Of a stretch of 64,000 nt of DNA, positions 26,113-35,316 are shown piece by piece. A program made the position numbers and the translations under genes. Source of the DNA: Empedobacter brevis NBRC 14943 = ATCC 43319 (lineage in GTDB: Bacteria; Bacteroidota; Bacteroidia; Flavobacteriales; Weeksellaceae); assembly GCF_000382425.1 (NCBI RefSeq), contig NZ_KB908292.1:396333-460332 (forward strand). Direction: 5' to 3'. Positions within the stretch are counted from its first letter, which is position 1; each line of letters opens with the position of its first letter. The notes beneath the pieces are model-generated. The model was not told where the DNA came from. It saw only the letters and a program-made list of their open reading frames with translations, and searched no databases.

Positions 26113-26670
26113 TTATTCGGGATCGTCTATCTTTTTATTTTTGATCTTTTCGATTCCACGCTCTCGCATCAACTGTGCTGCATCAAGCATTTTGACCATA
26201 TGGATATACGGTGTTATTAAATCTATGTCAACAAACTCTTCTACGAAAGGAGATGCTGACAGATGCAGGATCTCGCAAAGAAAGAAATCAAATTCGGCAA
26301 TGGTCTTTTCAGTAAATGCTCTTTGGAAAACAAGGAAAGGATTAAGATATTCGTCCTGTAATAAAGAAGCTTGATGCAGATAAGACCAGCTTTCGGGTGT
26401 GTCTTTTATTTTCCACTTTTTGTCTTTGTGCTGTAACCGTATGCAGGCTTTCAGGAAAGAGCGAAAAGCCGTGTAAAAAACAAATAGCTGTCCCGGATAA
26501 TCACTACTGTAGACCTCTTTCTTTTGGACAAACAGCATTGCGCCTGTCAAGATTTGCTTGTGTGAATCCAGATCTGCATAATCAAAAAATGAATCGATCA
26601 ATGCAAAAGGATTTTCAATCTCTTCTGCTGACCAGAAAAAAGATTCCAAGGATATTTTAGACTTTTTCAT
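26113..26670 (-). CDS. Uncharacterised 185-residue protein, first gene of the operon
   Basis: I choose the ATG at 26670 because the 67 codons upstream in this frame are low-complexity and overlap the divergent promoter region. The product is helical with 'FFWSAEEIENPFALIDSFFDYAD' at the N-terminus (split here for reading) and a central 'FVFYTAFRSFLKACIRL' helix. No family is recognised. It is divergent from an XRE-type regulator (26851), which is a natural candidate for control of this operon. Confidence 0.6.
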   Translation of the reverse strand: MKKSKISLESFFWSAEEIENPFALIDSFFDYADLDSHKQILTGAMLFVQKKEVYSSDYPGQLFVFYTAFRSFLKACIRLQHKDKKWKIKDTPESWSYLHQASLLQDEYLNPFLVFQRAFTEKTIAEFDFFLCEILHLSASPFVEEFVDIDLITPYIHMVKMLDAAQLMRERGIEKIKNKKIDDPE

Positions 26671-26850
26671 AGGAATAGGTTTTAAAATGTGAGAACTAAG
26701 ATCTGTTGTTGCCACAGAGTAATCTATTCTTTTAGTGAATAAAATATACGTTGGAGGGGATATTTTACAGGATAATTTTTTAACTTTACAATTCAGACGA
26801 ATTAATAGAAATGGCTTTATCTTTAAGCCTTTAAAATTTTGATAACCGCT

Positions 26851-27285
26851 ATGGAACAGAAAATACATCAAGGGAGAAATGTGAAACGCTTTAGAGAAAT
26901 GCTTGGAATTAAGCAGGAAGCTTTGGCATTTGACTTAGGAGAGGAATGGAATCAAAAGAAAATTTCTATGTTGGAGCAGAAAGATGTGATCGAGGATGAT
27001 TTATTGAAAGCAATATCAAATGCTCTTAAAATTCCTGTAGAGGCTTTTCAGAATTTTGATGACGAGCAAGCAGTTAATATTATTGCAAATACAGTTACAA
27101 CTGTAAACGATAATGCAACTGGACAATTATTTCAAATAAATCCTACAATTAATACTTCCGAAAAGTGGATTGAAGCCTTAGAAGAAATCAGAACACTTAA
27201 TAATGAAAAAACTGCATTATATGAAAGAATGCTAAAGGAAAAGGACGAAATGCTGGATAGGCTTACTAAACTGATTGGCAAATAA
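26851..27285 (+). CDS. XRE-type helix-turn-helix regulator with coiled-coil tail
   Basis: 144 residues from the ATG at 26851; a TTG four codons earlier is less likely. The Cro/CI-like HTH covers about residues 8-62 ('FREMLGIKQEALAFDLGEEW', 'ISMLEQKDVI', 'ISNALKIPVEAFQNF'). A heptad-like coiled coil runs over the final 35 residues ('ERMLKEKDEMLDRLTKLIG'), suitable for dimerisation. Proteins of this type are frequent in flavobacterial integrative elements. It is divergent from the unknown operon and followed by a strong terminator, so it is monocistronic. Confidence 0.85.
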   Translation: MEQKIHQGRNVKRFREMLGIKQEALAFDLGEEWNQKKISMLEQKDVIEDDLLKAISNALKIPVEAFQNFDDEQAVNIIANTVTTVNDNATGQLFQINPTINTSEKWIEALEEIRTLNNEKTALYERMLKEKDEMLDRLTKLIGK

Positions 27286-27320
27286 ATATAAGTAATTCGG
27301 GATAATTACTTTTTCATAGG

Positions 27321-27350
27321 AAAGGCTCAACTTTTAGTTGAGCCTTTTTC
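27321..27350 (+). terminator. Rho-independent terminator of the XRE gene
   Basis: AAAGGCTCAAC (27321-27331) pairs with GTTGAGCCTTT (27337-27347), loop TTTTA, followed by TTC. Clear intrinsic terminator. Confidence 0.9.
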
Positions 27351-27463
27351 TTGCTTAAAATGTTATGAATTTTTAATTGAATTATTATCATTCAATATTT
27401 TTCGTTAATTTTAGAAATTACCATTAAAAAACTAGTATCAAAAAACCATCGAAGACTTAGACT

Positions 27464-29503
27464 ATGAAAATTTCAAAACTCAGCATTACTAATTTTAGAC
27501 TTTTAGATGATATCGAAATCAATATTGAAGACGATATAACATTAATTGTTGGTAAGAACAATTCAGGTAAGACCTCTCTATTTGAGATCATAAATTTATT
27601 TTTTAATGATAAAAATCGAATTTCATTTCACGATTTCTCCCTAAATAGCCACGAAGCTTTTAATGATTGTTATATAAAATACAGCGAAGAATTATTGGAA
27701 ATCGTTGATGATGAACAAAAAGAAGAAATCGAAAAAAAATTAATAGAAGAAATTCCAAGAATAACTTTAGGTGTTCAAATAGAATATGATAAGATAAAAG
27801 ATTCGTTGATTAATCTTAGTGAGTTTATATCTGATTTAGATGAGAATCGATCCGATGCAACATTATTCTTCAAATACGAGCCTAAAGATACTATTGGTAT
27901 TTTTAAATCATTCGATAGTCGTCCAAAAAAAGAAGTTCAACTAATTGAGTGGCTAAATGAAAACATTTCGAGTCATTACGCAATACGTGTATTCGGTGGA
28001 GAAAATTTGATTGATGACAATATTTTTAGTAAGATACAGTCTATCATCAATTTCGAAACAATTCAAGCTTCAAGAAAGTTGGATGATATGAAAATGGACA
28101 ACAATAGGTCTTTAGCTTTAGGTTTTTCTGATTATTATAAGACAGTGAGCTCTGATAACAATAATGATGTTGAAGAATTAAAAATTACTTTAGCCGGCAC
28201 CTCCAAAGATCTTGATAAGAGATATGCGAAAGTTTTAGATACGATTCTAACTAAACTTAGTTCATTTGGTGTTGACAAAGATATCAATATTCCAGAGATT
28301 ATATTAAAATCAAAATTTGATCCTGAGACCATAATAAAGAATAATATTAAATATTTTTATAAAAGTGGTAGTATAGAATTGCCGGAAAATTACAATGGAT
28401 TAGGTTACAGCAATTTAATATATTTAGTATTGAAGATTGTATCATTTATTGAGGATTTTAAAAAGAAGAAGGCAAACAATATTACTCAAATTTTAACGAT
28501 TTTAATAGAAGAACCAGAGGCTCATCTTCATCCACAAATGCAGCAAGTTTTTATTGAACAGATTCGAGAAACTATAGCACATACATTATCTCACGATAAA
28601 ATTCAAGTTCAGGTTATGATAAGTACGCACTCATCTCATATGGTTGCTGAAGCTGGGCTAAATATCAATCGAAGTTTTGAAAGAATACGTTACTTCAGTA
28701 AATATCTAAATGAAGGAAAATCAATTGTTGAAGTTAAGGATTTTAATGAATTCAAGCACAAAGAAACTGTTCCAGATACTTTTAGATTCTTAAAACAATA
28801 TTTGAACTTAAATAAATGCGATTTGTTTTTTGCTGATAAAGTAATTATGGTTGAAGGAATTACCGAAAAACTTTTAATGCCACTATTTATAAAAAAGATT
28901 GTTCCACAGTTGGAAAATGAATATGTATCAATAATTGAAGTAGGTGGTGCCTACACACATAAATTCCAAGAATTTTTTAAGTTTTTAAATACCAAAGTTC
29001 TAATTGTTACTGATATAGATTCCGTTGATCCTGCAAATAGCAGAAAAGCTTGTAAAGTTGATACTCCCAATTCTGTAACTTCAAATTCTACATTAAAATC
29101 TTGGATACCTAATAAAGAAAGTATTAAGGATTTATTAGAAGCAACGGTAGAAGCAAAAATGGATTCCGATATTATCAGAGTGGCTTATCAAATTAGCGAG
29201 GATAGTCATAACTACACATCTCGAAGTCTCGAAGAGTCAATTATAAATTGTAATAAAGATTTCTTTTCTCAAACAAAAGATGAGAAAACAGTGAAGGAAT
29301 TTTTCTCGCTTCTTGTAGGAAAAAATTTAGAAAGTGAGCCTTACGATTTAGCTCCAACTTCAAAGAAAAAAACAGAATTTTCTTTCGATTTAATGACTTT
29401 TGAAGAATCCGAAACTTTAAAATGGAATGTGCCAAAATATGTGAAAGAAGGATTAGAATGGCTGGCTAAGAATGATCATTTAAAAACTGAAATTACAGAA
29501 TAA
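27464..29503 (+). CDS. gajA: Gabija-type GajA: OLD-family ATPase-TOPRIM nuclease
   Basis: 679 residues. The SMC/ABC-like ATPase half has Walker A 'GKNNSGKT' (30-37) and Walker B 'LIEEPEAHLHPQ' (about 345-357), followed by 'STHSSHMV'. The TOPRIM half has 'VIMVEGITEKLL' (glutamate near 463) and 'IVTDIDSVD' (DxD near 515). This is the OLD nuclease plan of GajA, which nicks phage DNA when nucleotide pools fall (family knowledge). The UvrD-like helicase gene starts one base after its stop, the exact gajA-gajB order. It is about 100 residues longer than the Bacillus prototype, mainly in the ATPase insert. AT-rich codon use differs from the 9-20 kb cargo. Confidence 0.85.
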   Translation: MKISKLSITNFRLLDDIEINIEDDITLIVGKNNSGKTSLFEIINLFFNDKNRISFHDFSLNSHEAFNDCYIKYSEELLEIVDDEQKEEIEKKLIEEIPRITLGVQIEYDKIKDSLINLSEFISDLDENRSDATLFFKYEPKDTIGIFKSFDSRPKKEVQLIEWLNENISSHYAIRVFGGENLIDDNIFSKIQSIINFETIQASRKLDDMKMDNNRSLALGFSDYYKTVSSDNNNDVEELKITLAGTSKDLDKRYAKVLDTILTKLSSFGVDKDINIPEIILKSKFDPETIIKNNIKYFYKSGSIELPENYNGLGYSNLIYLVLKIVSFIEDFKKKKANNITQILTILIEEPEAHLHPQMQQVFIEQIRETIAHTLSHDKIQVQVMISTHSSHMVAEAGLNINRSFERIRYFSKYLNEGKSIVEVKDFNEFKHKETVPDTFRFLKQYLNLNKCDLFFADKVIMVEGITEKLLMPLFIKKIVPQLENEYVSIIEVGGAYTHKFQEFFKFLNTKVLIVTDIDSVDPANSRKACKVDTPNSVTSNSTLKSWIPNKESIKDLLEATVEAKMDSDIIRVAYQISEDSHNYTSRSLEESIINCNKDFFSQTKDEKTVKEFFSLLVGKNLESEPYDLAPTSKKKTEFSFDLMTFEESETLKWNVPKYVKEGLEWLAKNDHLKTEITE

Positions 29504-29504
29504 T

Positions 29505-31331
29505 ATGGGAGCAATTGAAGAAATAGTATCTTGTATAGATTCTAAACAAAGTTATGTCTTAGAAGCCGGTGCAGGCTCCGGAAAAACATATTCACTTATT
29601 CAAACATTACGATATGTAATAGAGAAACGAGGTGCTGAATTAGAATTAAACGGACAGAAAATAATTTGCATTACCTATACCAATGTTGCTAAGAATGAAA
29701 TTATAAAACGTATTGAATATAATGATTTAGTAAATGTATATACAATTCACGAATTTTTATGGCAATCAATAAAGCAATTTCAAAAACAATTGAAAGTTGA
29801 ACTTTGCAAATTAAATGAAGTAAGATTGGCAAGTGACAAATCTAATAGCAAAGATTCTAAGTACTTAGAGAATTTATCTGCTCGTGTTGAAAATATCGAT
29901 AATGTGATTTATGACGATTCATCTTTTAGAGATTTTGAGAAAGGCGAACTTCATCACGATGATGTAATTGATTTAGCGAAAATGATATTTGAGAACTACA
30001 ATTTGATTACCTCAATTACTGCCCAAAAATATCCATATATATTTATAGATGAATATCAAGATACATCGGAAGAAACAATTAAATTACTAATTGACGATTT
30101 GTTAATTCCTAATAGTAGTAGAATTGTTCTTGGCTTTTATGGAGATTCACATCAAAAGATCTATGATAACGGTATAGGTGATTTAGAAGAATATTATGAG
30201 AGAGAACTACCAATTTTACAATTAATTAAAAAAGAAGAAAATTATCGCTCTTCAAAATCAGTTGTTCATCTGTTAAATAATTTCAGAACTAATATACAGC
30301 AAGTCTCAAAAAAAGAAATTGATGGAACTGTAAGATTTTTATATTGGGCTAATCATCCGGAAAAACCCAAAAAAGGTATAACAGAATTTAATAATGGTTT
30401 AAAAGCGATCAAAAATAAATATTATGATGATGCTATAATAAAATTAAAATTAGAAAATTGGAATTTCGAATCGAATAGCAAGGATAAAATTTTAGTTTTA
30501 GCTAATAGCAGAATAGCTGATAGAGGTGGGTTTTCAAATTTATATAGTATTTTTTCAAAGAGAAGTAGCTTAGCAGTAAAAGAAAATTTATTAGATCGAA
30601 ATCATATTTTAATAAAATTATTCTGCGGATATGTTGATAAAAAATCATCACAAGAAAGAAAAGTAGGTTTAGAACATCTTTTAAATTATTGGACAGAAGG
30701 AAATCAGAACGAAGTGATTCGATTCATTAAAAAAAATGGGCTATTTCTTAATGAATTTAAACACAACAAAAAGAAAGAAGTTTCTGATTTCCTGAATGAT
30801 TTGGCAATTAATAGAGATAAGAAAACAGTAAAAGATATATTAGACAGCTTACTAGAAAAAGAAATAATTTTTTCCAAAAATTACAATGATTTTGTAATTA
30901 GAACTAATCAAGAATTGGAAGGTTTGGATGAAGAAAAAACTAATAGAATTGAAAAAGATAAAACCTTATTTAACTCATTTTTAGCATTACCGTACAAAGA
31001 GATACTCAACTTTTGGAAGCATATTCAAAATCAGACCGTTTTTTCTACTAAGCACGGTACAAAAGGCGATGAATATAGAAATGTTTTAACTGTAATTGAT
31101 GATACTGAATGGGTAGCAAAATATAATTTTAATAACTTCTTTAGTGATGTGGATCAAAATGAAGATAGAAAAACATTAACTCGAAATCTTTTTTATGTGG
31201 AATGTTCTAGAGCGAAAGAAAATCTAGTCGTTTTAATGCTGTCAAAATTGACAGATGAATCGCTTGCAGTTATTCAAAATTGGTTTGGAGAAGAAAATGT
31301 GAATGATATTGAACAGTATTTAGAAAATTAA
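29505..31331 (+). CDS. gajB: Gabija-type GajB: UvrD/Rep-like helicase
   Basis: 608 residues, superfamily 1 helicase motifs in order: Walker A 'AGAGSGKTYS' (21-30), 'ITYTNVAKNEI' (motif Ia), Walker B 'FIDEYQDT' (about 181-188), 'GDSHQKIY' (motif III), 'EENYRS' (motif IV), 'STKHGTKGDEY' (motif V) and 'FYVECSRAKENL' (motif VI). It begins one base after gajA and ends at a perfect palindrome. In Gabija, GajB binds GajA and senses DNA termini or nicks to stimulate degradation (family knowledge). It is longer than typical GajB by about 110 residues, mostly between motifs IV and V. The gene order and pairing make Gabija much likelier than a repair pair. Confidence 0.85.
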   Translation: MGAIEEIVSCIDSKQSYVLEAGAGSGKTYSLIQTLRYVIEKRGAELELNGQKIICITYTNVAKNEIIKRIEYNDLVNVYTIHEFLWQSIKQFQKQLKVELCKLNEVRLASDKSNSKDSKYLENLSARVENIDNVIYDDSSFRDFEKGELHHDDVIDLAKMIFENYNLITSITAQKYPYIFIDEYQDTSEETIKLLIDDLLIPNSSRIVLGFYGDSHQKIYDNGIGDLEEYYERELPILQLIKKEENYRSSKSVVHLLNNFRTNIQQVSKKEIDGTVRFLYWANHPEKPKKGITEFNNGLKAIKNKYYDDAIIKLKLENWNFESNSKDKILVLANSRIADRGGFSNLYSIFSKRSSLAVKENLLDRNHILIKLFCGYVDKKSSQERKVGLEHLLNYWTEGNQNEVIRFIKKNGLFLNEFKHNKKKEVSDFLNDLAINRDKKTVKDILDSLLEKEIIFSKNYNDFVIRTNQELEGLDEEKTNRIEKDKTLFNSFLALPYKEILNFWKHIQNQTVFSTKHGTKGDEYRNVLTVIDDTEWVAKYNFNNFFSDVDQNEDRKTLTRNLFYVECSRAKENLVVLMLSKLTDESLAVIQNWFGEENVNDIEQYLEN

Positions 31332-31342
31332 AATATAAAGTC

Positions 31343-31379
31343 GTTCGCTAGTTAAAATAATTTATTTTAACTAGCGAAC
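31343..31379. terminator. Perfect 37-nt palindrome between the two defence modules
   Basis: GTTCGCTAGTTAAAATAA (31343-31360) and its exact complement (31362-31379) flank a single T. It lies between the convergent gajB and 31427 genes and should terminate both directions. Its length and perfection exceed those of the other terminators in the window. Confidence 0.8.
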
Positions 31380-31426
31380 TAAATATTCTCTGCGGTATTA
31401 GGCTTCTTATATGATATTACTATTGA

Positions 31427-32449
31427 TTATGAAAGATCAATCATCATATGATTCATTTCTAAATTTGTACTATGTATGGTCTTTGCAATTTTAATGTTTC
31501 TTACATTTTCAAACTCATTTGTTATATCTCTAAAACCAATGTTTAAATCAAGTTTGAAGTTTGATGGATAATGAATCGCCAACACGTCTGACTGGTAATC
31601 ACGCCATTTTTCATCAAATTCATTAGAATTACCTAAAAAATAAATCACAACATAGTATCTATTTATTGTAGAAATGTAAATTGGACACTTTAAAATATGA
31701 GTTTCTGTATATTTTTTATCTCTTAAGATAAAAGCTTCAATTAAAGCAATATTTTCACCACCACCAGACTGAACAACTAAGTCTGCATTACCAGCATCAG
31801 CACCACCAGTAGAAGTCCCCATTCTAGGTTGGTCTTGGATTGCCCATCCCCAAAAAGGAAAACGAAATCGGAGAATTGCCTCCAAAAAATCATTGTATCT
31901 ATTTTCGTGCGTAATTTGTTTTATTGCTTCTCGTTTTTCAATAATTATTTTCAATGACTGCACAAGTTCATTTAGAATAAATGTACTCAAATCTCTTTTA
32001 TCATTTATAATTTCAGGTGTAATACTTGGAATTTTTGAAGGTGTAAGGTTTCTAATTCTTTCAAGACTGATTTTATATTTCTGTAAAAGTTGAACTGATT
32101 CAGCGTTGTCAAGGATTTTTTTGATATTTAAAGGTATAGTATTGACACTATTGTTTAGCAAATAATCTTTTGCATTTTGTATATATTCAAATGCCAATTC
32201 TTGTAAATCTCGTTCAACATAATATTTATAAATAGTTGGGATTATTTCAACGTCATACAAGAAACTTTTTGAAAGCACATTTATTGTTTGGTCAAATCTT
32301 TTCGCATCATTAATTGCTGCCAAAAAATATAATTGATTGATTGCTATTGATTCATTTAATTCTGATAAACCTTTCTTTTCTTCGTCACTAAGACTACTGA
32401 CAAAGCTCTCCCAATTCTGATTTGCTTGGTTCAATAATTCTATATTCAT
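31427..32449 (-). CDS. Putative restriction-fold protein, third gene of the NACHT operon
   Basis: 340 residues. The N-terminal 180 are helical and repeat-like. From about 183 a PD-(D/E)XK-like core can be read: helix glutamate E190 ('YNDFLEAIL'), a glycine-rich loop, D223 in 'GNADLVV', and E238 in 'IALIEAF'. The usual catalytic lysine two residues after the glutamate is F240 here, so it is a variant or inactive nuclease. Later strands ('CPIYIS', 'YYVVIYFLG') fit the fold. The ATG overlaps the stop of the 945-residue gene (ATGA), implying coupled translation. I do not recognise a named family. Confidence 0.6.
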   Translation of the reverse strand: MNIELLNQANQNWESFVSSLSDEEKKGLSELNESIAINQLYFLAAINDAKRFDQTINVLSKSFLYDVEIIPTIYKYYVERDLQELAFEYIQNAKDYLLNNSVNTIPLNIKKILDNAESVQLLQKYKISLERIRNLTPSKIPSITPEIINDKRDLSTFILNELVQSLKIIIEKREAIKQITHENRYNDFLEAILRFRFPFWGWAIQDQPRMGTSTGGADAGNADLVVQSGGGENIALIEAFILRDKKYTETHILKCPIYISTINRYYVVIYFLGNSNEFDEKWRDYQSDVLAIHYPSNFKLDLNIGFRDITNEFENVRNIKIAKTIHSTNLEMNHMMIDLS

Positions 32450-35283
32450 TCTATTTCAATGGCTTTTAAAGTTTCTGCGCGGTATAGATGAAAAGCATAT
32501 CTAATATTTTTTGTATCCTCTGACAGAAGTGACCTGAATAATTTAATTGCCTCATCATAGCTTTTGTCATTATATAATTTGAATAATGCAATATAAAACT
32601 GCTTCATCTTTTGCATTTTTTTGTCAGCTTCGGAATGCATATACTGCTTTTTAGGAATTTCAATACCATTCAGCTTTCTATAATCTTTCTCTTTGAAGGC
32701 CAGTAATAAATTTACTTGGAAAAGAAGATTTTCTCTATTTTCATCGTGGTGCTTAATTTTTTCGAAATGTTCTTGAATTCTATCTATAAGAGGTTTTGCT
32801 AACTCCCAATGGCTTTCAGAATTTACAGATTCAATCAAAGCATATTGAAGTTCTGTTGTTGTAAACACTTCGTCAATAAAAGCTTCAATTTTAACTTCTG
32901 AAATTCGCTGCGATATAATATCCCGTTGCCCTTTTGAATCCAAAATATTAATTGCTGTTAGCATTCTTCCGATATCATTGCTTGTCGTAAAAAACGTCTT
33001 TACGAATTCGTTTGGATTTTTATCGTTAAAATAATTAATGCATTTATAAAGTAATGCTGTCAAATGTTGATTATAAATATTATAACCAAAATCACTAAAC
33101 ATCTCATTAAATATGTCAATTCTCTTATTAGACAAATCATCAAGAGAATAGAGCAAAGAGAAATCTTTTATCCATTTTTCAAGTTGAACCAATGTCTTAT
33201 TGACAGGCAACCCATCAATCTCATATAAATTTTTGTTTTGATTAATTGATATGAAACTAATCATCAAAGATTTTAAGTATAGTTTGATTTTTTCAAATTG
33301 TTCTTGATTTTGTTTTTCGTATTTATCTCCATCGGCATTAAAATTCAAGTATAAAACAAAATTATTATGGAAAGCTTCTAAAATATTATTTTTCTCAAAA
33401 AGCAGAAATAAGTATCCCCAATCCATTATTTCAAAACCAAATTCATTTATACCTCTTTCAGCTTTTTGTTTCTCTATCCCTTTGTTGTACGTCTGGACTT
33501 CAATATCGATTTGTGAATAAAATTCTGATAAATATTTTTCTAAAGTATAAACTAATTCTTTTGTACTTTCTACAAGTTTTTGTTGCTCACTCTTTGAAAT
33601 TTCATCCTCTGAAAATCGAATATTACCCAATCGTAATATTTCTACTGATAAATCCAAAAGAGGAGATTTTAATTTTAAAAATTGATTATACTGCGCAAAA
33701 ACCTTGGTTATATTATTTCTAATATGATCGATAATACTTGGCAATAATGCAATAATTATTCTTGGATTAATAAATGGTTTTGGGTATATATTTATATCTT
33801 TTATCCTTTTAATGCTTAATTTTTTTAATGCTTCATCATAGCGTTTTCTAAAAGCATTGTGGCTAATAATATTGTTTGAATTATTATTGTATCTAAAAAC
33901 TTCTTCTGTTAAATCAAATAAAATTCTCGAAATTACTTCTCCTTTATTTTCATTGTCAGAAGTAGTGGAACAAAATTCATCTAATGTAAAGTCGAATACT
34001 TCAAGCCATAAATTATTCATTAATTCATATCGCTCTTCATCTTTTCTCTCCCTATTTGATTGTTCACTTAAAAAATTATCATCGATTCCCATCTTATCAA
34101 TCATTTTAAATGCGATTGGGATTAACTCAGAATCGGTTAAAAGATAAGGAATGACAAAAGGAAATTCACTAGGAATCTCATGATATAAAGACCATACTAA
34201 AAATGGTTTAGAAGTATCTTTTAAAATCTCTAATCCATTTTTATAAGGTCGAGAATCTTTAGATTCATTATGAACAATAATTCTAAGAAGTGAATAGCAA
34301 AAGCTTCGTGTTTTCTGATAATCAAAGAATTCATGATAGTACCTTTTGTGAAAATTTACACTCTCAATAAAATCCCAAGATGTTTTATAATTGAATTTAA
34401 CATTTGGAATTTGAGCTTTAATATCAATGTGTTGATAACGATTCGCATCAAGCCATATTTTTCTAAATTCATCATCAGATTTTAACAAATCATTTTCTGA
34501 ACTTAAATATTCTACTGCAAGTTCACTAACTTTTGTTGTGTTTTCTTGAGCAAGAAATCCATCTAAATTTCCAACGCATATTTGAGTTCCCCAGATAATC
34601 TTAAAATATTTTTCAAATTGTTTTATTGTAGCATTTTCTCCACCAATCAACAACCAAAGTGTCGAAGCAATTTCATTTTTCAAGTATCTTGAGTAATCAT
34701 TTTGTCCTTTCCAATAGAATACATTGCCCTCTATATTGTAGTCAATTATGTTTTTTTCCTTAAGAAAATTTATAGTTATTTGTTTTGGAGCATACTTTTT
34801 TAAAATGTCATTTAATTCGATTCCAGTAATACTTGGTTGCTCATTTTCGAAACAATTTTGAAAATAAATCTGTAAACATCGAACAAAATGCATTTTATCG
34901 GATGGAATTTCTATAGGCTTATTTTCTTCTTCGTAATAACCAACTTGCCAAATGAAATTTCGGACTAATTCGGGCACAATCACATCTCCGTTAACTGTTC
35001 TAATCCAATGTATTTTATAAAAATCACCAAATGTTAAAGTGGTACCTTGAGTTTTATTATACTCTTCAATTATGGATTCAAATACAGATTTGCTTCTATC
35101 AATAAATTTTAATTTAATAAGTATATGAGAAATAATTAAAGAAAGATTAAATAGGAGATTTTCAGATTTTATATTTTGGTCAATATGAGCCGAATAAGCA
35201 TTTTTATTACGTGCCAAATATTTAAGCCGTTCGCTTAATGATTTAAGTTTTTCTTTTGCGGCGTATGAATAAAAGAATTGCAT
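32446..35283 (-). CDS. Large helical protein (945 aa), second gene of the NACHT operon
   Basis: No family is recognised. The product is almost wholly alpha-helical and rich in K, E, N, I and F, with no signal peptide or clear membrane span. Near the C-terminus (about 890-940) a TPR-like pair is visible ('FIALFKLYND..YDEAIKLFRSLL', then 'IRYAFHLYRAETLKA'). The rest could be a long solenoid scaffold or sensor. It starts 33 bases after the stop of the nuclease-NACHT gene and overlaps the 340-residue gene by 4 bases, so all three are one operon. A target-recognition or scaffolding role is inference. Confidence 0.65.
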   Translation of the reverse strand: MQFFYSYAAKEKLKSLSERLKYLARNKNAYSAHIDQNIKSENLLFNLSLIISHILIKLKFIDRSKSVFESIIEEYNKTQGTTLTFGDFYKIHWIRTVNGDVIVPELVRNFIWQVGYYEEENKPIEIPSDKMHFVRCLQIYFQNCFENEQPSITGIELNDILKKYAPKQITINFLKEKNIIDYNIEGNVFYWKGQNDYSRYLKNEIASTLWLLIGGENATIKQFEKYFKIIWGTQICVGNLDGFLAQENTTKVSELAVEYLSSENDLLKSDDEFRKIWLDANRYQHIDIKAQIPNVKFNYKTSWDFIESVNFHKRYYHEFFDYQKTRSFCYSLLRIIVHNESKDSRPYKNGLEILKDTSKPFLVWSLYHEIPSEFPFVIPYLLTDSELIPIAFKMIDKMGIDDNFLSEQSNRERKDEERYELMNNLWLEVFDFTLDEFCSTTSDNENKGEVISRILFDLTEEVFRYNNNSNNIISHNAFRKRYDEALKKLSIKRIKDINIYPKPFINPRIIIALLPSIIDHIRNNITKVFAQYNQFLKLKSPLLDLSVEILRLGNIRFSEDEISKSEQQKLVESTKELVYTLEKYLSEFYSQIDIEVQTYNKGIEKQKAERGINEFGFEIMDWGYLFLLFEKNNILEAFHNNFVLYLNFNADGDKYEKQNQEQFEKIKLYLKSLMISFISINQNKNLYEIDGLPVNKTLVQLEKWIKDFSLLYSLDDLSNKRIDIFNEMFSDFGYNIYNQHLTALLYKCINYFNDKNPNEFVKTFFTTSNDIGRMLTAINILDSKGQRDIISQRISEVKIEAFIDEVFTTTELQYALIESVNSESHWELAKPLIDRIQEHFEKIKHHDENRENLLFQVNLLLAFKEKDYRKLNGIEIPKKQYMHSEADKKMQKMKQFYIALFKLYNDKSYDEAIKLFRSLLSEDTKNIRYAFHLYRAETLKAIEIE

Positions 35284-35316
35284 AATTATTATTTATTTCT
35301 AAAATTATTCTGAAAA

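Noticed and set aside
26671..26871. N-terminal extension of the 185-residue protein
   Set aside because: Overlaps the divergent promoter region and lacks the composition of the downstream coding part.
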